64,000 nt of DNA, taken from Blautia sp. Lineage in GTDB: Bacteria; Bacillota; Clostridia; Lachnospirales; Lachnospiraceae. The position numbers were made by a program, and so were the translations under genes. A model generated the notes under the pieces. The model ran no database searches. It was not told the DNA's origin and saw only the letters and a list, made by a program, of their open reading frames with translations. Of the stretch, positions 50,269-60,862 are shown in pieces. The number at the start of each line of letters is the position of its first letter. The first letter of the stretch is position 1. The DNA is taken from contig JARIAR010000057.1 in assembly GCA_029257805.1 (NCBI GenBank), forward strand, positions 1 to 64,000, written 5' to 3'.

Positions 50269-51351
50269 TCAATATATGTATCTTACAAGCTGTGGATCCT
50301 CGATATTTGTATTATCAATCCACTGCGGCGCAAGAAAAACTTCCTTTTCCACATTGCCATCTTCTTTTGTTAGAGCAAGCGCTGATAACAGTGTCTGATA
50401 GCCTATCGCATATGGATCTTGCGAAACAATACCAATCTGTCTTCCTTCTTTTACTGCTTTCTGCTGTTTTGCCGTCCCATCTGTTCCCACCATCACAACT
50501 TGAGGTTCTTTTTCTTTTTTTACTTCAAGATAGAGATCGGAAATGTCACCATTATTACAGTAAACGCCGGACAGATCCGGATATTTTTCAAACGTCGCCT
50601 TTATAGCTTCTTTCATATCCTCTACTTTGTCCTGGTATATAATTTCTGCTACTTCTATACCGTCAAATGCCTGAATCCCCTTTTGAAATCCTTCTATACG
50701 CTCCTGTATACTGGCAGTTTTTTCCTGAGCAGAAAATACAACAATCTTGCCTGTACCTTTTAACGCTTCTCCAAGCTTCTCTGCTGCCATCTCTCCTGCT
50801 TTCTGATTATCCGTACCGCGAAACGCATCCACAAGTTCTGTGTCTGCTACATTTGAATCAAATACCACTACAGGAATCCCATTTTCTTTTGCAGCCTCAA
50901 GCTGTGCCTGGCAGGAATTCATATCTCCTGCTGAAAGGCATACTACTGCCGGATTTTCAGAAATCACTGCATCCAGCGTATTAATTTGGGTTTCCACCAT
51001 ATTCTCATCATCCGGGCCTTCAAATGTCATGGTAACAGCGTCTTCCTTTGCGAATCCATGCGTCTCATTTACAGCTTTTACTGCATCTTCCATACCTTTA
51101 CGCATTTCTTCCCAAAACTGACCTTTCGTATTTTTACTTACAACCGCAACTCTTGAACCAGCTTCTATTGCAATGCTTTTATCAATTTCCGGAACAAGCG
51201 GATCCTTTATATCCTGATCTTCCGCTCCATCGTTCTGATTTTCTTCCGTCTCCACAGGAGATGCTACGATTTTTTCTGTTTTTCCGGAAACCATTCCTAC
51301 AGCTGCTACTGCTGTTAAAACAATTACGGAAGCGACTGCCGCCTTTTTCAT
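50269..51351 (-). CDS. Orphan sugar-type periplasmic-binding protein (ABC/LacI-like fold)
   Basis: SRVAVVSKNTKGQFWEEMRKGMEDAVKA..., PVVVFDSNVADTELVDAFRGTDNQKAGEMAAEKL, KYPDLSGVYCNNGDISDL. Confidence 0.82.
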   Translation of the reverse strand: MKKAAVASVIVLTAVAAVGMVSGKTEKIVASPVETEENQNDGAEDQDIKDPLVPEIDKSIAIEAGSRVAVVSKNTKGQFWEEMRKGMEDAVKAVNETHGFAKEDAVTMTFEGPDDENMVETQINTLDAVISENPAVVCLSAGDMNSCQAQLEAAKENGIPVVVFDSNVADTELVDAFRGTDNQKAGEMAAEKLGEALKGTGKIVVFSAQEKTASIQERIEGFQKGIQAFDGIEVAEIIYQDKVEDMKEAIKATFEKYPDLSGVYCNNGDISDLYLEVKKEKEPQVVMVGTDGTAKQQKAVKEGRQIGIVSQDPYAIGYQTLLSALALTKEDGNVEKEVFLAPQWIDNTNIEDPQLVRYIY

Positions 51352-51478
51352 ACCTCTTCTCCTTTTCTATTTTACATAGATTTAACAGTTTTCTTCTATT
51401 TTTTTCATTATACACTTTTTCTGTTTTACGTCTATACTTTTAATACTTTTTTCACAATTAAGCTTTTATTTCCTGACT

Positions 51479-52510
51479 TTAATCCCATGTATCCCATTCT
51501 TTTCCTAATTCATATGCTGTAGAAAATGCAAGTGGTCCCAATATAACGCCTTTTCCTCCAAAAATAAGAACACCCAAATATACACATGCCAGAATCACAA
51601 GAGGTGACACTCCAAATTTTCCTCCTAGCATTTTCGCTTCCATCACTTCCCTCAAAAAACTTGTGACAAGATCAAGAAGCACACACCCCACTGCAACCGG
51701 TATTTGTCCACGAATAAGACAAACAACTGCGGCAGGATATAAAATTGTCCCTGTCCCAATTAAAGGAATTGCATCCAAAAGCCCCAGCGAAATTCCAAAA
51801 ATAAGAAAATAAGAACTATGCATCATCCAAAATCCCACCGTACAGACTGCCGCAATCACTCCCATAATCACAATCTGCGCTTTAAAATAAACAGCGGTTG
51901 TTTTTTTCAGTCGTAACAGCGCTCTGCGGATTCCCACGATCCATGAATAATCACGGATTTTTTTACGAATGTTTTCCATATCGCTAATAATAAAAATAGA
52001 AGAAATATACATAACCACAAATCCTGAAAAGCAAAGAATCACTTTTTTTGCCATACCCACGATTTTCCCTATATTTTCTATATTAATAAAAGAAAAAATG
52101 CTTTTCGTAATGTTTTTGAGATATTTTAAAAAATATTTTTTATATTCCTTCCCCTCAATCCCTGTTAGTTTTTCCAAAGTCCTACAGCATTTATCAGCCG
52201 CACTTTCTCCTTCATATAAAAAACACGGAACATTTGCCGCAGCTGTCTGCATCTGCCGGAATATCTCTGTGATCCCCCAATACAAAAACAAACCAATGGC
52301 TGCCAGAAACATTGTGATCAATACAGCTCCTGAAATTCCTTTTTTTATTTTTGTCCTTTTTTCTATTTTAACAGATATCGGATAAAACCAACCGGCTAAA
52401 AGAGCGGCAGCCAAAAAAGGGACGATAGCCGGTAAAAAAAAGCGATAGCTTATATACACACCTGCCACAATCCCTGCAATTGTCAATTTCCTTCTCCATT
52501 CTACGTTCAT
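51479..52510 (-). CDS. AI-2E family / YtvI-like membrane protein
   Basis: FFLPAIVPFLAAALLAGWFYPISVKIEKRTKIKKGISG..., LGLLDAIPLIGTGTILYPAAVVCLI. Confidence 0.78.
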   Translation of the reverse strand: MNVEWRRKLTIAGIVAGVYISYRFFLPAIVPFLAAALLAGWFYPISVKIEKRTKIKKGISGAVLITMFLAAIGLFLYWGITEIFRQMQTAAANVPCFLYEGESAADKCCRTLEKLTGIEGKEYKKYFLKYLKNITKSIFSFINIENIGKIVGMAKKVILCFSGFVVMYISSIFIISDMENIRKKIRDYSWIVGIRRALLRLKKTTAVYFKAQIVIMGVIAAVCTVGFWMMHSSYFLIFGISLGLLDAIPLIGTGTILYPAAVVCLIRGQIPVAVGCVLLDLVTSFLREVMEAKMLGGKFGVSPLVILACVYLGVLIFGGKGVILGPLAFSTAYELGKEWDTWD

Positions 52511-52574
52511 AATAGATCACCATACTTTTCTATTTTTTCTTAGTATGATGATTTTATTAGAAATTATTCCCTGG

Positions 52575-53267
52575 TCATTCCCTGTAAAATTCTGCAAATG
52601 CACTTCCTTTTGGACGCACCTCAAAACACATCTCGTTTTCTGATACAGGATGTGTAAAAGTCAGCGAAGCGGAACAAAGTCCTATTGTTCCTTCATTACT
52701 TTTTTCCTGGTTATATTTTCGATCTCCAAGAAGCGGAATCCCCTCGTGTGCCATTTGAACGCGAATTTGATGATGTCGTCCCGTATCCAGTTGAATCCGT
52801 AACAAATATTTTTCTTCTCCTGTCTCACAGGTTTGCTTATCTACAACTTTATACGAAAGACGAGCTTTTTTCCCTCCCGGAGTGCCCGCTTTTACAACAT
52901 AAGAAGTATTTGTCCTGCCATCTTTTTTCAGATAGTCCTCCAGTATATTTTCTGTTTTTTTTGGTTTTTGCTTTGTAACAGCAAGATATTCCTTTTTCAT
53001 TTTTCCATTGCTGATCTGAAGGCTTAATGCTCTTGATGCTTTAGAGGTTTTAGCGAATACAAGAACGCCTTCTACCGGTTGATCCAGACGGTGGATAACT
53101 CCAAGATACGGCAGTTTATCCGGCTGCTGAAGTGACAAATATGTTTTTAACATACTCTCCAGATCTAATGTTCCAATTCTGGCATTTTGCACAGCAAGAC
53201 CGGCCGGTTTATGACACACCAGAATATCTCTATCTTCAAATATAATCAAATCCTCTATTTTCCACAT
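52575..53267 (-). CDS. RluA family pseudouridine synthase
   Basis: LVCHKPAGLAVQNA, LGVIHRLDQPVEGVLVFAKTSKASR, IQLDTGRHHQIRVQMAHEGIPLLGDRKY. Confidence 0.93.
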   Translation of the reverse strand: MWKIEDLIIFEDRDILVCHKPAGLAVQNARIGTLDLESMLKTYLSLQQPDKLPYLGVIHRLDQPVEGVLVFAKTSKASRALSLQISNGKMKKEYLAVTKQKPKKTENILEDYLKKDGRTNTSYVVKAGTPGGKKARLSYKVVDKQTCETGEEKYLLRIQLDTGRHHQIRVQMAHEGIPLLGDRKYNQEKSNEGTIGLCSASLTFTHPVSENEMCFEVRPKGSAFAEFYRE

Positions 53268-53275
53268 AAAAAAAT

Positions 53276-53320
53276 CTCTCCTTTTCAGGAGAGTATACCT
53301 TATTCTTCTCTTTCTGACAA
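53276..53320 (-). promoter_or_regulatory. Proximal promoter of pseudouridine synthase overlapping a terminator-like hairpin that contains the SD
   Basis: TTGTCA (53320-53315) -17- TATACT (53297-53292); CTCTCC-tgaaaa-GGAGAG hairpin (53293-53276) then A + T7 and ATG. Confidence 0.55.
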
Positions 53321-53639
53321 GGAGACGGTCACCACTTTCTTTTATCCTATAGATCTTGAAAATGATGACCGTCTCAATGTTCTTCGTTATTCAATTGTTT
53401 TTCCTCTTTATTCTTTACTGATATTTATATAACATTATGCTAAATAGTTTTTAAAGTTACTTATCGGTTTTTATTTCCGATTTTATTTGTTTACTTTTCA
53501 TCTATTCTTACATATCTTTTCTTTATTTCCTGCTCATAAACGATATGATTTTTTATCATTCGGTTTACTTAGAAAGTTTTATAGATTTTTAATTATAATT
53601 TACGTATTATAATTTTATCATAATCAAGAAATTCGAGAT

Positions 53640-54087
53640 TGCTTTTCCTCCTTTTTGTAAACACCTTCGAACTTAACTTCTTAAATCCAAATCTGCTTAA
53701 ATACTAAATTACTTATACTTTTTATGAAAAGTATGGGAAAAGTTTCACTGCTATTTCTTTTTGTTTCTCTTTTAAAATTAAAAGATACTTCCCTAATGCA
53801 AAGCTTCAATTCATATTTTCAAATGCTGAATATGGATTTCAAAATATCCTTCTTATCTATTTTCAAAATTCTCTGGAACTCTTCTTCCAGACGAACTTCT
53901 AAGATAATGGTTATACTCTTCCGAAAAAAGTTTCTTTACACAATTTCCGAAACCTTTGTATTAGATTTGTGACAATTTTCAATATGAAGAATCGTTTCTA
54001 TAATACCTGTACGTCTGTTTATTCATAAATCTAAATTTATATTATAACTATCATTGATTCTTTCTGTACCAGGTCTTTCTTGCAGGA
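53640..54087 (-). pseudogene. Possible decayed coding sequence (one frame with few stops in AT-rich DNA)
   Basis: Minus frame ..QESCFLQERPGTERINDSYNINLDL*INRRTGIIETILHIENCHKSNTKVSEIV*RNFFRKSITIILEVRLEEEFQRILKIDKKDILKSIFSI*KYELKLCIREVSFNFKRETKRNSSETFPILFIKSISNLVFKQIWI*EVKFEGVYKKEEKQ; 4 stops in roughly 150 codons. Confidence 0.3.
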
Positions 54088-54255
54088 AACACGATTCCTG
54101 TCACTTTCATATTGATAAATGTTACACTTAACTTCCCACTGGAATCACCCGATCCTTTCTTTTTCATCCTTTTCATTTTTCATATACCATCTATATATAC
54201 TATGAATTGAATGAATATCTTTTGTGCTTTGGTTGTTTTTTCTTTTGTTGTGATT

Positions 54256-54284
54256 ATAATAGCACCATCCCATTACTTTGTCAA
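54256..54284 (-). promoter_or_regulatory. Strong sigmaA-like promoter firing into the 53.3-54.25 kb dark region
   Basis: TTGACA (54284-54279) -17- TATTAT (54261-54256) on the minus strand. Confidence 0.55.
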
Positions 54285-54396
54285 TACATTTTTCGACTTT
54301 TTTCATTTTTTTCTTTTATTATTTTTATTTATTTTATATATTCTATTATTTATTTATATTTTCTGAAATTTTCAGTTTTTTCCAAGAATATAAAAA

Positions 54397-54422
54397 GCAC
54401 TGCTACGGATCCATAGCAGTGC
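54397..54422 (-). terminator. Terminator after hydratase gene
   Basis: GCACTGCTA cggatcca TAGCAGTGC flanked by A5/T7. Confidence 0.8.
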
Positions 54423-54428
54423 CTTTTT

Positions 54429-56687
54429 TTATTTTCGATTGTAATTAATCAAACATCCTTTTAAGATGATTTCTCTTTCATCATCTGTTAATTCTCCCAA
54501 TGTTACCTCAAAGGCTTTCATAGAATCCTCTCCTACCACATACCCTGTGATCGTATCTGCCTTCTCTGCAACAGCCTTTCGAATCTCCGGGAAAAACAGA
54601 TAATCTCCATTTTTAAACGGAAGTTCTCCTGCTGGAATAAGAAATGGAAGCATTCCCCAGTTGATCAGGTTTGAGCGATATCTCTTTGTAGCATATTCGT
54701 TTGCTATATTTGCCCAGCCTCCCAGAACTTTCTGACAGGAGGCAGCCTGTTCTCTTGCCGATCCATCTCCTGGTTTCACTGCAAAAATAGTACTTCCAAT
54801 TCCAAGATTTCCCTCTCCTGTCTCTGGAAACTCTTTCCGAACAACATCCAGAACTTCCTTTAGTTCCGGCACAGCTTCTATCGGACATGTTCCTTTCTGA
54901 ATTGCCAGCTGTCCTTTCTGAATCTCTTTTGCACGTTCTACATATGCCGGATCTTTTCTGGATAATGTAAATTCTGCCAGACCAAGAGGATTCGATCTAT
55001 AGGAGGAGGTCTCACCAGATGGAATCAGCTCATCTGTTGTGGTAACAGGATCATGAATCTCAGATACAACACGCAAAATCAAATTTTCTGCAAGCTCTGC
55101 CATTTCCGGCCAGTCTTTAATATTCGGTCCAAACTGAATATCCACTGTAGGATCTGCTTTTCCTTTGCTGTTAAACACCCGGTTGTCATATATCGTTTTA
55201 TCAAAAAAGTATTTTTGATTTCTATATTCTCCTGTATACTCTTCTGCTGAAGTAAGAAAACCTTTGTTTGCTGCAGTAGCTGCAATAGATCTTGCATCCA
55301 TAAGAGCAACCGAGGAAATCTGTCCATTTTGAATTTTAGAGCCTTCTCGATTAGGGAAGTTTCTTGTAGTATGCCGAATACTAAAAGCATTGTTGGAAGG
55401 AGTATCCCCTGCTCCGAAACATGGACCGCAAAATGCTGTTTTCACTACTGCACCTGTTGCAAGAAGTTCAGCTAACACACCATTTTTTGCAAGTTCCATA
55501 TAAATAGGGGTACTTGCAGGATATACACTTAATGTAAAGGCATCTGCACCTATACTGCTGCCTTTCAGGATATCTGCTGCTGCACAGATATTTTCAAATC
55601 CACCGCCGGCACAGCCTGCAATAATTCCCTGATCCACATAAAGCTGACCATCTACGATTTTATCCTGAAGCGTAAATGGAACCTTTCCATCAAGACTTAC
55701 CTGTGCCTTTTTCTCCACATCTGCAAGAATATCCGAAAGATTTGCTTTTAATTCATCAATAGTATAGGTATTACTTGGATGGAATGGCATAGCGATCATT
55801 GGCTTGATCTCACTGAGATCAATTTCCACACATCCATCATAGTAAGCTGTATTTCCCGGTTTCAGTTCTTTATAATCTTCTTTTCGTCCATGAATTTCAT
55901 AAAATTCTTCAATCTTTTCGTCTGTCTGCCAAATAGAGGATAAACATGTGGTTTCTGTTGTCATGACATCAATGCCAATTCGAAAATCTGCACTTAAACC
56001 AGCAACACCTGGTCCCACAAATTCCATCACTTTATTTTTTACATACCCGCAGGCAAATACTTTCCCAATAATCGCAAGCGCAACGTCCTGAGGACCCACC
56101 CCCGGGCGAGGCGTACCTTTCAGATAAATAGCCACAACTTCCGGCATATTGATATCATATGTCTGAGACAGAAGCTGTTTTACCAGCTCCGGACCGCCTT
56201 CTCCCATTGCCATGGTTCCAAGTGCTCCGTAGCGTGTATGACTGTCAGATCCCAAAATCATTTTGCCGCCTGCTGCAAGCATTTCACGGGCAAACTGATG
56301 GATAACTGCCTGATGTGGCGGCACATATACCCCGCCATATTTTTTTGCACATGTCAGTCCAAACATGTGATCATCTTCATTAATGGTTCCGCCTACTGCA
56401 CATAAAGAATTATGACAGTTTGTCAGTACATACGGAACCGGGAATTTTTCAAGTCCGGATGCTCTGGCTGTCTGGATAATTCCAACAAATGTAATATCAT
56501 GAGAAGTTAGCTTATCAAATTTAATCTGGAGTTTTTCCATATTTCCAGACAGATTGTGAGATTCCAATATTCCATAAGCAATGGTATTTTTAGCAGCCTC
56601 CTCTCTGGAAACCGGTAAAGAAGCATGTGGCGCTTCTACAATATCCTGTCCGTTTATAAGATAAACGCCGGTATCATATAATTTCAT
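54429..56687 (-). CDS. Aconitase-superfamily hydratase
   Basis: [27 protein letters not shown], ..[34 protein letters not shown]; start [10 protein letters not shown] at 56687. Confidence 0.9.
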   Translation of the reverse strand: MKLYDTGVYLINGQDIVEAPHASLPVSREEAAKNTIAYGILESHNLSGNMEKLQIKFDKLTSHDITFVGIIQTARASGLEKFPVPYVLTNCHNSLCAVGGTINEDDHMFGLTCAKKYGGVYVPPHQAVIHQFAREMLAAGGKMILGSDSHTRYGALGTMAMGEGGPELVKQLLSQTYDINMPEVVAIYLKGTPRPGVGPQDVALAIIGKVFACGYVKNKVMEFVGPGVAGLSADFRIGIDVMTTETTCLSSIWQTDEKIEEFYEIHGRKEDYKELKPGNTAYYDGCVEIDLSEIKPMIAMPFHPSNTYTIDELKANLSDILADVEKKAQVSLDGKVPFTLQDKIVDGQLYVDQGIIAGCAGGGFENICAAADILKGSSIGADAFTLSVYPASTPIYMELAKNGVLAELLATGAVVKTAFCGPCFGAGDTPSNNAFSIRHTTRNFPNREGSKIQNGQISSVALMDARSIAATAANKGFLTSAEEYTGEYRNQKYFFDKTIYDNRVFNSKGKADPTVDIQFGPNIKDWPEMAELAENLILRVVSEIHDPVTTTDELIPSGETSSYRSNPLGLAEFTLSRKDPAYVERAKEIQKGQLAIQKGTCPIEAVPELKEVLDVVRKEFPETGEGNLGIGSTIFAVKPGDGSAREQAASCQKVLGGWANIANEYATKRYRSNLINWGMLPFLIPAGELPFKNGDYLFFPEIRKAVAEKADTITGYVVGEDSMKAFEVTLGELTDDEREIILKGCLINYNRK

Positions 56688-56886
56688 AGTCGTATCCTCC
56701 GTATCTGCATGTTGGGTGTTTTTATGATGGACTTTATTATAGTAGATTTGTGAAGAATAATCAAGTTTTGCCAGTAGATACCTGAAAATTAACATCCTAA
56801 AATCTTTACTTTCTCAAGGGAATCCGCTATACTAAATAACACTTATCACTTATGTGATTTTACCGAAATTATACAGGAGGACTGCC

Positions 56887-57153
56887 ATGTTTCGATTATG
56901 GGGAAAAATCTGGAAAGATAATCATCTTCTTCGCGATGTCGTTGTAACAGACCAGCAGGAAGATACACGGACACATAAAATCTTCAGAGGTTTGGAACAG
57001 ATCTGTTATGAATTAGATCTTGGAAACCCAATCTGGCTGGATTCCACAATAAAAGATTTTAAAAAACATGATAAAGCCAGATTCTATCAAGACAATTTCA
57101 TTGAACAAATTGATTTTGATTATCTGGAACTTCAAGTGATCGAAGAAGATTAA
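56887..57153 (+). CDS. Conserved small protein of unknown function
   Basis: MFRLWGKIWKDNHLLRDVVVTDQQEDTRTHKIFRGLEQICYELDLGNPIWLDSTIKDFKKHDKARFYQDNFIEQIDFDYLELQVIEED; SD AGGAGGACTGCC. Confidence 0.75.
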   Translation: MFRLWGKIWKDNHLLRDVVVTDQQEDTRTHKIFRGLEQICYELDLGNPIWLDSTIKDFKKHDKARFYQDNFIEQIDFDYLELQVIEED

Positions 57154-57163
57154 AATTCAGAAA

Positions 57164-57198
57164 AAAAGAGGCTGAGATTTGCATCTCTGCCTCTTTTT
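57164..57198. terminator. Bidirectional terminator between convergent genes
   Basis: AAAAAGAGGCtGAGAT ttgc ATCTCtGCCTCTTTTT. Confidence 0.85.
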
Positions 57199-57224
57199 CA
57201 TCGCCTGTGACAATGTTTTTTTAA

Positions 57225-58571
57225 TTACAGTCTCTTCATTAACTCTTCTCTTATTTCTTCATATCCCGGTTTTCCAAGAAGAGCAAACATATTCTTCTTA
57301 TAACTTTCTACACCCGGCTGATTAAATGGATTTACTCCAAGAAGATATCCGCTTAATCCGCAGGCAAATTCAAAGAAATAGAACAACTGTCCAAGATAAA
57401 ACTCATTCTGTTCCGGAATATCCACTCTAAGATTTGGAACATTTCCATCTGTATGCGCAATTACTGTTCCGTTCATTGCACTCTTATTTACAAAATCTAC
57501 TGTCTTACCTGCAAGGTAGTTCAAACCATCCAGATCAACCGGTTCTTCATTAATGACCAGTTCTTCTCTGGATTCTTCCACATTCATAACAGTTTCAAAC
57601 ATGATTCTTGCGCCATCCTGGATAAACTGTCCCATAGAATGAAGATCTGTTGTAAGATCCACTGCTGCCGGGAAAATTCCCTTCTGATCTTTTCCTTCAC
57701 TTTCTCCGTAAAGCTGTTTCCACCATTCATTTACATAGTGAAGACTTGGCTCATAGTTTGCAAGCACTTCCACATTTTTACCTTTGCGAAGGAAAATGTT
57801 ACGAACTGCAGCATATTTCATAGCATCATTTTCTTCAAAAGGACTGTTAAGGGCAATCTCACGTCCGGAAGCAGCCCCTTCCATTAAACGATCAATATCT
57901 GCACCACTTACCGCAATTGGAAGAAGTCCGACAGCGGTAAGAACAGAAAATCTTCCGCCTACGTCATCCGGCACTACAAATTCTGCATATCCCTCTTCAT
58001 CTGCAACCTGTTTCAAAGCGCCGCGTTCTTTATCTGTTGTTGCATAAATTCTTTTCGCAGCTTCTTCTTTTCCATATTTTTTCTCTAACAGACTTTTAAA
58101 TACACGGAAAGCAATTGCCGGCTCTGTGGTTGTTCCTGATTTTGAAATAATATTAACAGAAAAATCTCTATCTCCTATAACATCCACCAGACCTTTTATA
58201 TAACTGCTGCTGATGGAATTTCCTACGAAATAAATTTCCGGAGTTTTACGAATTTCTTTAGAAACATTATTATAAAAACCATGTCTTAAAAATTCAATAG
58301 CTGCTCTCGCTCCAAGATAAGAACCGCCGATTCCGATTACAATAAGAACTTCGGAATCTTCCTGAATTTTCTTTGCAGCCTCTTTAATACGTGCAAATTC
58401 TTCTTTATCATAATTTACTGGAAGGTCGATCCATCCCAGAAAATCATTTCCTGCGCCTGTTCTGGAAACAAGCGTTTCTTTTGCTGCTTCTGTCAGAACT
58501 TTCATAGATTCAACTTCATGATCTGCAACAAAACAGCCTGCCTTTGAATAGTCAAATGTCACTTTACTCAT
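57225..58571 (-). CDS. pgi: Glucose-6-phosphate isomerase
   Basis: [57 protein letters not shown]. Confidence 0.96.
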   Translation of the reverse strand: MSKVTFDYSKAGCFVADHEVESMKVLTEAAKETLVSRTGAGNDFLGWIDLPVNYDKEEFARIKEAAKKIQEDSEVLIVIGIGGSYLGARAAIEFLRHGFYNNVSKEIRKTPEIYFVGNSISSSYIKGLVDVIGDRDFSVNIISKSGTTTEPAIAFRVFKSLLEKKYGKEEAAKRIYATTDKERGALKQVADEEGYAEFVVPDDVGGRFSVLTAVGLLPIAVSGADIDRLMEGAASGREIALNSPFEENDAMKYAAVRNIFLRKGKNVEVLANYEPSLHYVNEWWKQLYGESEGKDQKGIFPAAVDLTTDLHSMGQFIQDGARIMFETVMNVEESREELVINEEPVDLDGLNYLAGKTVDFVNKSAMNGTVIAHTDGNVPNLRVDIPEQNEFYLGQLFYFFEFACGLSGYLLGVNPFNQPGVESYKKNMFALLGKPGYEEIREELMKRL

Positions 58572-58706
58572 GGCTCTCTCTCCTTTAATCTGGAAATTCT
58601 TTTGTCTGTTTACCAGTTATTTAGTATAGCAAATATTACCGGATTTCTCAAGTGTCACACATACAAAATCGTATGCTATTACAAATACTTATACATACAT
58701 AAATCT

Positions 58707-59282
58707 TTACATAAATTCCCGGATAATTTCCCGCATGATCTCTTCTTCTTCCGGTGTAAGCATTTTACTGAAATGACTTCCTGTTGCAGCTGTCTGACGA
58801 ATACTGGAAGTAATTTTATCCATGACTTCTTCCTGAAGAACCGTGTCCCTTCTATTGCTTTCCGGAATTTCTTCCGCCCATGTATGCGCCTGCTCTACAT
58901 AATCTAAAAGGGAATTCATAACAAGTTCTTCTTTATAGGAAAAATCAAGTGCCTGCCGAAGAAGAAGCAGAGCTACTGGAACAAAAGCCCCTATATACAG
59001 ATAGGATAATGACAATCCTTCTTCCAGTTCCAACTTTGTAACACAAAACAGAGCAAAAATAAGGCACCCCACACAAAGAAGCGACGGATACCATACCAGC
59101 CTGTTCATTCGATGAAGGAGCCTGTCTCTTGTTTTCCACAAATTCAGCCACTTCTCCTTCAAATTTATCATAGGTTCTGCATTTTTCATTTTTCTTCTGT
59201 AATTCAGATGTGTAGCCAGCATTCCCACAGCGCCAATGGCTCCAAGTACAGCCATTCCATAAAGCAGTATATGCAGGTTCAT
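58707..59282 (-). CDS. Membrane protein of unknown function
   Basis: Three TM segments then acidic C-terminus; start could be 59312 or 59282. Confidence 0.6.
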   Translation of the reverse strand: MNLHILLYGMAVLGAIGAVGMLATHLNYRRKMKNAEPMINLKEKWLNLWKTRDRLLHRMNRLVWYPSLLCVGCLIFALFCVTKLELEEGLSLSYLYIGAFVPVALLLLRQALDFSYKEELVMNSLLDYVEQAHTWAEEIPESNRRDTVLQEEVMDKITSSIRQTAATGSHFSKMLTPEEEEIMREIIREFM

Positions 59283-59409
59283 AATTTTTTCCAGCTTAAT
59301 CCCCTCCTTCATACATTCCGGGATTTCATAAAGAAATACCCTTCCATCATTATACTGCGCTCTATCTATACAGGAAACAAAAATCGTTCGTCAAATTCTC
59401 CCAAAGAAA

Positions 59410-59444
59410 AACAGGAAGCAACAGCAAACGCTGTCCTTCCTGTT
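59410..59444 (-). terminator. Terminator after murF
   Basis: AACAGGAAGcAACAGC aaac GCTGTcCTTCCTGTT then A tract. Confidence 0.7.
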
Positions 59445-59469
59445 AAAAAAGCAATATTTTCTATTTCCA

Positions 59470-60846
59470 TTAATCCTGCATATTCATCAGGGTTTCTACC
59501 ACTTCTTCAAACTTCATAAAGTGTGATGCTTTTACTAAGATCGTATCCCCTGTTTTTACATAATCTGACAGGTTTTGAAGGAGATTTTTTCTGTCCGTCT
59601 CATAAATAACCGTAAGATCCGGATTTGTTTCTCTAGCCTTTTCTGCCATATGTCTGCACAAATCTCCTACACAAATACAAACATCGATTCCACATGTGGC
59701 AGCATGCTTCCCAACTTCTTCGTGAAGCCTCTGCTCATCAGGACCCAGCTCACCCATGTCTCCCAAAATGGCAACTCTACGTCCGTTTCCATCTTTCAAC
59801 ACATCAAGAGAAGCCTTCATGGACATCGGATTGGCATTGTAACAGTCATCTACAATAAGAAATTTTTCTGTTTCTATCATTTTAAAACGACCGCTTATCG
59901 GCTGAAGACTTTCAATTCCTGCTTTAATCTCCTCTGTTGTAAGACCATAAACATTTCCTACCGCTGCTGCTGCCAGAGCATTATACACCATATGACGGCC
60001 CGGCATAGGGATATTTACGGAAAAACTCTCTTCTCCCATATGAATGCGGCATGACATTCCCTTTAGACCTCTACTGACAATCTCATCCCCATAAACCTCC
60101 TGTCCTTCTGTCATTCCAAAAAACACAGGACGGATCCCATTATGCTCTCCAACTGTTTTTAATTTATCATCGTCTCCGTTTAATATAATATGTCCACCCG
60201 GCTTTACAAAATTCAGCATTTCCGTCTTGGCTTTTAAAACGCCGTCCCTGTCACCAAGATTTTCCAGGTGACATGTTCCGATATTTGTAATGACACCGGT
60301 GTCCGGTTTTGCAATTTTTGCAAGACGGCTCATTTCTCCAAAATCACTGATTCCCATTTCCAAAACTGCAATTTCATCCTCATCCCGAAGACGAAAAACA
60401 GTAAGAGGAAGCCCCAGCTCATTATTAAAATTCCCCTGGGTTTTTAATGTACGATACTTTTCCTTCAAAACAGAGGCGATCACTTCTTTTGTACTGGTTT
60501 TTCCCACACTTCCTGTGATTCCTACAACCGGAATTGCAAGTTCCTCCAGATAAAATTCTGCAATATCTTTTACTGCCTGAAGAGACGATTCCACTAATAT
60601 ATACGGACAAGGTGCCTCTTCCAGAACATGCTCAGAAAGAACGGCAAGAGCTCCTGCCTCTGCTACCTGTGGTATAAATTTGTGCGCATCTACACGCTCA
60701 CCCACAATTGGCACAAACAAACAGCCCGGCTCTGCTTTACGGCTGTCAGTTGTAATCGAGCAAACTTCCTTTTGCAGTTTATCCGCATCGCCGTGATAAA
60801 CACCATTACATACCCGTGTAATATTTTCTAAGGTAAGATTTTTCAT
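59470..60846 (-). CDS. murF: UDP-N-acetylmuramoyl-tripeptide--D-alanyl-D-alanine ligase
   Basis: GITGSVGKTSTKEVIASVL, LEMGISDFGEMSRLAKIAKPDTGVITNIGTCHLENLG, DDCYNANPMSMKASLDVL. Confidence 0.95.
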   Translation of the reverse strand: MKNLTLENITRVCNGVYHGDADKLQKEVCSITTDSRKAEPGCLFVPIVGERVDAHKFIPQVAEAGALAVLSEHVLEEAPCPYILVESSLQAVKDIAEFYLEELAIPVVGITGSVGKTSTKEVIASVLKEKYRTLKTQGNFNNELGLPLTVFRLRDEDEIAVLEMGISDFGEMSRLAKIAKPDTGVITNIGTCHLENLGDRDGVLKAKTEMLNFVKPGGHIILNGDDDKLKTVGEHNGIRPVFFGMTEGQEVYGDEIVSRGLKGMSCRIHMGEESFSVNIPMPGRHMVYNALAAAAVGNVYGLTTEEIKAGIESLQPISGRFKMIETEKFLIVDDCYNANPMSMKASLDVLKDGNGRRVAILGDMGELGPDEQRLHEEVGKHAATCGIDVCICVGDLCRHMAEKARETNPDLTVIYETDRKNLLQNLSDYVKTGDTILVKASHFMKFEEVVETLMNMQD

Positions 60847-60862
60847 TTTCTATTTCACCACT

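Noticed and set aside
53724-53972. 82-aa plus-strand ORF in the AT-rich dark region
   Set aside because: No SD, composition typical of antisense AT-rich ORFs; it overlaps the opposite-strand decayed frame.
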